Assembly: GCA_963921825.1 (NCBI GenBank)
Contig: OY997594.1
Coordinates: forward strand, 56,405,675 to 56,469,674
Direction of reading: 5' to 3'
Origin: Erodium maritimum
Lineage: Eukaryota > Streptophyta > Magnoliopsida > Geraniales > Geraniaceae
Length of the DNA: 64,000 nt
The position numbers were made by a program, and so were the translations under genes. The notes under the pieces are model-generated. The model was not told where the DNA came from and did no database searches. It was given only the letters and a program-made list of their open reading frames with translations. Shown piece by piece: positions 58,890 to 64,000 of the stretch; the stretch's first letter is position 1, and the number at the start of each line of letters is the position of its first letter.

Positions 58890-59796
58890 TTGAAAGGATC
58901 AATCTTCCACCTCCAATATATGGTATCCGGAGGTGACAATGAAGTCATGGTGGATCACGATGATCCAGCCACCTTTCAAGAAGTCGTGGATGGGCCCGAC
59001 TCCGAGTTATGGCTGGGAGCCATGAGGGAGGAAATGCAATCCATGTCGGACAACCGAGTCTGGGAACCGGTTGATCCCATCAATGGTGTGAAGACCATCG
59101 GATGCAAATGGATCTTCAAGGTGAAGATGGACATGGATGGCAACCCTCTGACCTACAAAGCTCAACTGGTGGCGACAGGTTATAGGCAGATCCAATGGAT
59201 TGACTATGAGGAAACCTTCTCCCTAGTGGCTATGGTCAAAATCGATCCAAATTCTTCTTGACATAACTGCGTATTATAATTACGAGATATGGCAAGTGGA
59301 TGTCAAAACCGCTTTCCTAAATGGAAATTTGACTGAGTACGTTTGTATGTCTCGGCCCAAAGGTTTTGACGATCCGAAGAATAAAGGAAAGATTTATAAG
59401 TTGTTGAAATCCATTTATGGATTGAAACGAACTTCTCGGAGTTGGATCTTTCGTTTTGATGAAGCTGTAATTGGATTTGGCTTAATCAAGAACGAGGATG
59501 AATCTTGCGTTTATAAGAAGGCTAATGGGAGCAAGATTACCTTTCTGGTTCTCATTGAAAACGACATCCCAACCTTGCACGAGACTAAAGCTTGGTTGAG
59601 GAAGTATTTTTCAATAAAGGACTTAGGCGATGCTTCTTATATATTAAGGATTAAGATATGTAGAGATCGCACCAAGAGGGTCTTGGATTTAAGTCAGGGA
59701 ACCTATGTGAACAAGGCATTGAGTAGGTTCTTAATGCTCGATTCAAAGAAAGGACTCTTACCCACTAGTCATGGCATTCATCTCAGCAAGACTTAG
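58890..59796 (+). pseudogene. Copia reverse transcriptase remnant lacking the YVDD box
   Basis: Reads WLGAMREEMQSMSDNRVWEP, GCKWIFKVKMDMDG, then after a frameshift near 59255 DVKTAFLNGNLTEYVCMSRP and LLKSIYGLKRTSRSW. Where the catalytic YVDD should follow FLVL, the sequence reads FLVLIENDIPTLHETK, so the active-site segment is deleted in frame. The enzyme cannot be functional. Confidence 0.88.
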
Positions 59797-60049
59797 TGTC
59801 CTAAGACACCTGATGAGCTGAAAAGGATGATGAGAATCCTATGCGCCTGGGGGTAGGATCGATCATATATGCCATGACATGTATGAGACCAGACGTCTCG
59901 TAAGCCTTATGTTGTACCAGTAGACATCATTCTAACCCGGGGGAAAGATGATGTTGAACTAGTCGTCGAAGGATGAGTAGACGCTAGTTTTCCAAGACAA
60001 ATCCAGATGACTTTAGAAGTCAATCAGGATATGTGTTTACGCTGAATGG

Positions 60050-60420
60050 TAGAGCTTTAGCTGGGAGAGCGTAAAGCAAGATATCATTGCCGAATCTACG
60101 ACAGAGGCCAAGTACATGGATGCTGCAGAGGTAGCTAAGGAGGCTATGTGGATTTGGAAATTCATGGCAGGGCTGGGTGTAATTAAAAACCCATCCAGCC
60201 TGGTGAATCCATCTTGCGACAACACAAGGGCCATTGCGCAAGCTAAAAGCCTAGATCGTATAACAAATCCAAACATGTACTGCGGCGTATCCACCTCATC
60301 AGATAAATATTGAACTGAGGTGAAGTGAAGATAACTGATATTGCAACAGATGATAACATAGCCAACCCTTTGACTAAGGCAGTGTCACTGCCTGAACATG
60401 TTAGACATGTAAAGTCGATG
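60050..60420 (+). pseudogene. Copia RNase H remnant
   Basis: Reads IAESTTEAKYMDAAEVAKEA in broken frames, then WIWKFMAGLGV and CDNTRAIAQAK, the Copia RNase H C-terminal half. Confidence 0.8.
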
Positions 60421-60449
60421 GGGACATATTGGAGTTTAGATTGGAACTA

Positions 60450-60464
60450 GGGCAAGTGGGAGAT
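60450..60464 (+). other. Polypurine tract of the Copia element
   Basis: GGGCAAGTGGGAGAT directly before the 3' LTR. Confidence 0.8.
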
Positions 60465-62150
60465 TGTTAGTCTTAGTGCCCGTAGTTCAATCCTAAATGT
60501 CCAAATGTACATATCATCGTTAGCAATAAAATTAAAGCGGCTTTATATTACTTATGTGTTGGAGTAATATATCGACGTGTGCTCTGATCTATGCCCACCA
60601 TGCGAATAGAACCATAGATCGAGATAGATCACACTCGATGGGTCCCTAGTCAACAAAGCTTCACTAGAAGCGACTAGTATGAAAGATGGCTCTTTATGGC
60701 TTACGTTCTGTTAGTCATTGGAATGGGATTCCGGAGTCTGATCATAGATATCATGTGGGACATGATATTGGACGACCCGCCCTGAATATGTGCCATAGAT
60801 TAAGTCATGAACATATTCAGTGTTGTAGCTTGTCATGTATCCTTAGACCAAGGAGTCTTTGTGATCGCTATGTAGTCAACAACTGAGTTTGACCTGAGCC
60901 TAACGTTGTCCGTAACAGGGCTTCCATAACGGCCAGGATTGGCTTGGGGACGGGCTACATGAGTGACACGAAAGACGGCTAAGGGATTTATCCCTCATAC
61001 TAAGGTATGGGAAAGATATCGGTTCTCGGCCGCTTGATCGAGAGTGACTGGAAGAATAGCATGGCCATGCACATGATATTGGGTATCATATCTTCAGTCA
61101 TCTCACATATCAAGGAACGGTGATTGAGAATAATAAGGATGACGGCTCTATGCCTTATCTTAATCAGGATATCGGAGATAAAAGGATAATGACAGGGACG
61201 ACGGAAAGGTTAGAATCGACAGGGTCGATTCGCTATGCAGTGTCAGGCAATACTAAAGTCTCGTTAGTTGCCACTTAAATAGGATCAAGTAAAATGGGAT
61301 TTTACGTTGATCTATTGACATGCATAACCTAAGGGTCACACCGGAGGATGAAACTCATTGACACATTTATGGAGAATGGCCAAAAGGGAGTTGTCTCGGG
61401 ATATGACCAAAACTGGGTTTTGGGTCATGTGCCCGTACGTGAATAGGACTTTACGGATCGAGACAAGGCTTGGAGTCTTGGGATTGATCGCGTCGGATAA
61501 TGTTGGACATTTCCGGTATGGAAGACTTGGAGGCGATGAGCGAATCACGGGACCTCGTTGGAAATGGCCACGGGCCATGTTCCAAGAGGCCCATGAAAGG
61601 CCCATGCAACCAAGGCCCATGGAACTAATTAATCAAGTCTTGATTAATTAGTACTAAGTAAGCAAGACAAGGATTAAGGTGTTGGTGATTCACCACCTAA
61701 CCCAATCTTGTCTTGCCATACTTTGTCCTATTTACACCTTACTTGACACCATACTTGTCTCATGCCTTTAGTTGGACAAGTATAAGTTTTGTTATGTTTA
61801 AGTCATCTTTTTTCAACATAACAAACACAAGACAAGAATAGGAAACACATTTTCTCTCCCTCTTCCATGGCCATTTCGGGTTTGGCTAGTTTCCACCTCC
61901 ATTTTTGTGTTCTTGAGTCCTCAAAGAGAAGAACTACGTGGCTTTGATTCCCATGTGGATACGTAGGCGTCTTGGAGACTCAAGCCAATCATTCGTTAAC
62001 CGGTGTTCTTGTTTTGGTAAGAAATAGTGCTGAATTTTTCTCTTGTGAATCCATTCTTTGTTAGTTGTTTCATGGTTTAATCGTCTCTTGGTTTTCATTG
62101 ATTTTCCGCTGTGAGTTGGTTCATCTCCAACCCTACCTCGAGACCCAACA
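60465..62150 (+). repeat. 3' LTR of the long-LTR Copia family
   Basis: 1,686 bp, about 99% identical to the 5' LTR by eye. It carries the same two internal ORFs (60686-60886 and, antisense, 61620-61336). Confidence 0.95.
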
Positions 62151-63864
62151 GAGCGAACCCTAGCTCGCCGAAGTTGCATCCAGCTCGGACTCGAGCCTGG
62201 ACGGGCCTTGTGCCAGGACTACTTCTGGGCCAGACGGTCTTGGGCCAAGACTCGAGCCTCGGGCCAGGCCCAGGTCTGGACTAGTTCTGGACTCGGGTCT
62301 GGACCGGGTCTGGGTCGGGTCTGGAGCTAGGTCCGGGTCGGTCTTGGGTCCGGTCGGGTATCCGGGTCGGACAGACTTAATAAATTAATTAATTTAATTT
62401 AAATGATTTAAAAATGATTAGTTAAAGGAATAATTGGACAAATTTGAGGACCTTTGGACCACCGGGACTGATTGGACTTTTTACTTGTTAAACCCAGACT
62501 TGGAGTTCGCCCAAGAAGACCGGAGTTAGACCAGGAAGTCAACAGCTAGGAGACGCAGCTGTTGTGATCGTCTTGAGGTAGGGAAAGTAGCGGATACCGC
62601 TTTAATTACGAAAAGTTACTAGCATGAATGATTAGGCAATAATAATAACCGGAAAGGTCCTAGTTGGCATATAGGATGTGATTCACTAGAATAGCTGCTT
62701 TCGATTATTAAATAATCGGACGAGTCTTAGTAACATGTAGGATGTGATTCACTAGTTTTACCTGCTTTCATCTCTTGGGAATTGTCGTGCTGGTAGATGG
62801 GCCATGTCGAGCCTTAGGATTGCGTGTTGTGTGTTATAACCGTTGTGTGAGAGTCTAAATAAGATTATACTCGGTGTTGCATGATGGTGACTGTGTGTGG
62901 GAAAGTGTGCCATGTTTGATGTACGTGAACCCTTGGTTGTGATATGACCGGGTGAGTGATAGACCGGTTTGTGTGTTATGTGTGTTGCCCGGTTGGCATA
63001 CCGAGGTCAACTATGGCTTGTGCTGCGTGTTGTACCCTTGTTGTGCATTCCAAGAGAAGGCGTAAACGGAGTAGTACTTACACCGAGGGATAGTTCCGGT
63101 GTAGTGTATCGAGGCCAAGGATGGCGTGATCAGTACCCGATGACTTGTAGTCTGGGACGATGTTCAACCGAGGTGTGTGCCGGTCCAGTACGTATGTAAG
63201 CAAGGCCCGGGTCTGTGTGCTCGGAAGACATCAGACTGAGGGATTTTCGGTCGAGGATGTTACCCCCAGTCTCAGTGAGGGGAAGATATCGGGACTGATG
63301 TTGTGTGGTCCAGTACGATATAAGCGGTTGTGTGCATTCGGTGATGTGGAAACTGTTGTACGATAACTGTGTGTATTTTGCTGTGTGCTTTATTCTCATT
63401 GGTTGGCTTCGTGCATTTTTTCTAAATATGTTTGTGATCTTGTGAAAGTGGTCGGTGACTGGGTTTGCCGAGGGCGTCGTTTATAGTTGTGCCTTACTAG
63501 CATGCCCTAATTGGACGGTTACTCGTGGTGGTGAACTATGGTTTACAACCTTACTACTTTTCCTACTGAGCGTAAGCTCACCCCTTTACCTCGTTGCATT
63601 TCAGGTGTTGAGCGGGATCAGTACTAGCAGGATTCTCGGAGCTTGGGAGCTGGCGAGGGTTTTGGCTAGAGTCTAGAGACGTATTGTTTATTTTAAACTG
63701 AACACCTATTTACTGTTTTTATGAGCTGTTGACTCTTTGTATCGGATTTATGGTTTTTCTGAGTATTATGTTGGAACTTTTTATTTCAATTTTCCTTTAT
63801 TATTTATTTATTTAAGTTCGCGTCTCGGATACGGTCAAAACCGGATTTGGGGCGTGACACGATT

Positions 63865-64000
63865 AATCGCATCTTTCTTTTTGGAAGCCAATTCACGGAT
63901 TGTAATCCAAGCATCGGTTCCATGAGATGAAGCTGCAACTAAAGATTTTCCAACTCTGCCATGCTCAACCTGTTTCCCAGTGTCAACGGGACGAGCAACT
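63865..64000 (-). pseudogene. Continuation of the minus-strand retroposon
   Basis: On the - strand an open frame reads TGKQVEHGRVGKSLVAASSH then ELASKKKDAINR. Its order relative to 52745-52963 suggests the body of the same insert. I do not recognise the domain; it could also be a captured gene fragment. It runs off the window. Confidence 0.35.

Larger units (their letters stand above)
53696..62150 (+). mobile_element. Full-length, coding-dead Copia element with 1.69 kb LTRs
   Basis: LTRs 53696-55380 and 60465-62150 flank 5.08 kb. The target duplication GAGCG is perfect at 53691-53695 and 62151-62155. A tRNA-Met primer site follows the 5' LTR, and a purine-rich tract precedes the 3' LTR. The two LTRs show roughly 15-20 differences by eye (about 1%), so the insertion is young. 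Gag and pol carry stops, a changed protease motif and a missing reverse transcriptase core, so the copy is defective. Confidence 0.95.
52964..63859 (+). repeat. Solo Gypsy LTR (about 2.44 kb) split by a full-length Copia element
   Basis: Left part 52964-53695 starts TGTAAAGCCCGCCCCGG. Right part 62156-63859 ends GGATTTGGGGCGTGACA. The outer target duplication CGATT is perfect at 52959-52963 and 63860-63864. No internal Gypsy sequence is present. It is related to the solo LTRs at 24603 and 45553. Confidence 0.93.

Overview
The window is intergenic and low-gene-density DNA from a flowering plant nuclear genome. It has intron-containing plant genes with GT-AG splice sites and a dense, nested load of plant transposons: hAT, Copia, long-LTR Ty3/Gypsy of the Del/Tekay type, LINEs, a tRNA-derived SINE and a Tourist-like MITE. 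A PEAPOD (TIFY4-type) gene argues against a grass, because grasses are known to have lost this family. I cannot name the species.

Host genes. (1) The first three exons of a PEAPOD/TIFY4 repressor gene run leftward from 1124 and leave the window. (2) A complete two-exon EPIDERMAL PATTERNING FACTOR-like peptide gene of the EPFL4/5/6 type lies at 21721-22187 on the + strand. (3) A decayed RNA polymerase III subunit RPC9 (CRCP, Rpb4-family) gene lies at 31756-35960 on the - strand. Its exon structure is intact but it carries two frameshifts, one in-frame stop and a lost splice acceptor. Its large intron hosts a LINE derivative and a MITE.

Layout. 1-1124 PEAPOD exons; 1125-3744 spacer; 3745-12983 a hAT transposon split by a Copia element (4708-10964), itself split by a solo LTR (7710-9397), every level with a target-site duplication (TSD); 12984-14960 unidentified block and spacer; 14965-15707 LINE remnant; 15708-20900 decayed minus-strand Gypsy with a 2.96 kb LTR; 21721-22187 EPFL gene; 22920-27960 LINE 5' half split by a solo Gypsy LTR (24603-27324); 29791-30732 short LINE-like retroposon with a perfect 12-bp TSD; 31756-35960 RPC9 relic; 36416-43071 Gypsy element lacking a 5' LTR; 43072-44880 LINE reverse transcriptase remnant with a 92-base G-rich run; 44885-45095 SINE; 45100-49216 Gypsy gag remnant split by a solo LTR (45553-48906); 49217-49371 LINE tail; 49372-50701 Copia 3' end with LTR; 50702-52740 LINE remnant with an unidentified insert; 52745-64000 minus-strand LINE split by a solo Gypsy LTR (52964-63859), itself split by a full-length Copia element (53696-62150).

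The TSDs resolve the order of insertion at most nests. Three Gypsy LTRs are solo (two with perfect TSDs, one with a 4/5 match) and one Copia LTR is solo, so LTR-LTR recombination has removed much DNA here. The most notable biology is a Copia element whose two 1.69 kb LTRs are about 99% identical although its protease, zinc knuckle and reverse transcriptase are destroyed. It probably moved using proteins supplied by relatives. No clearly new enzymatic system was found.
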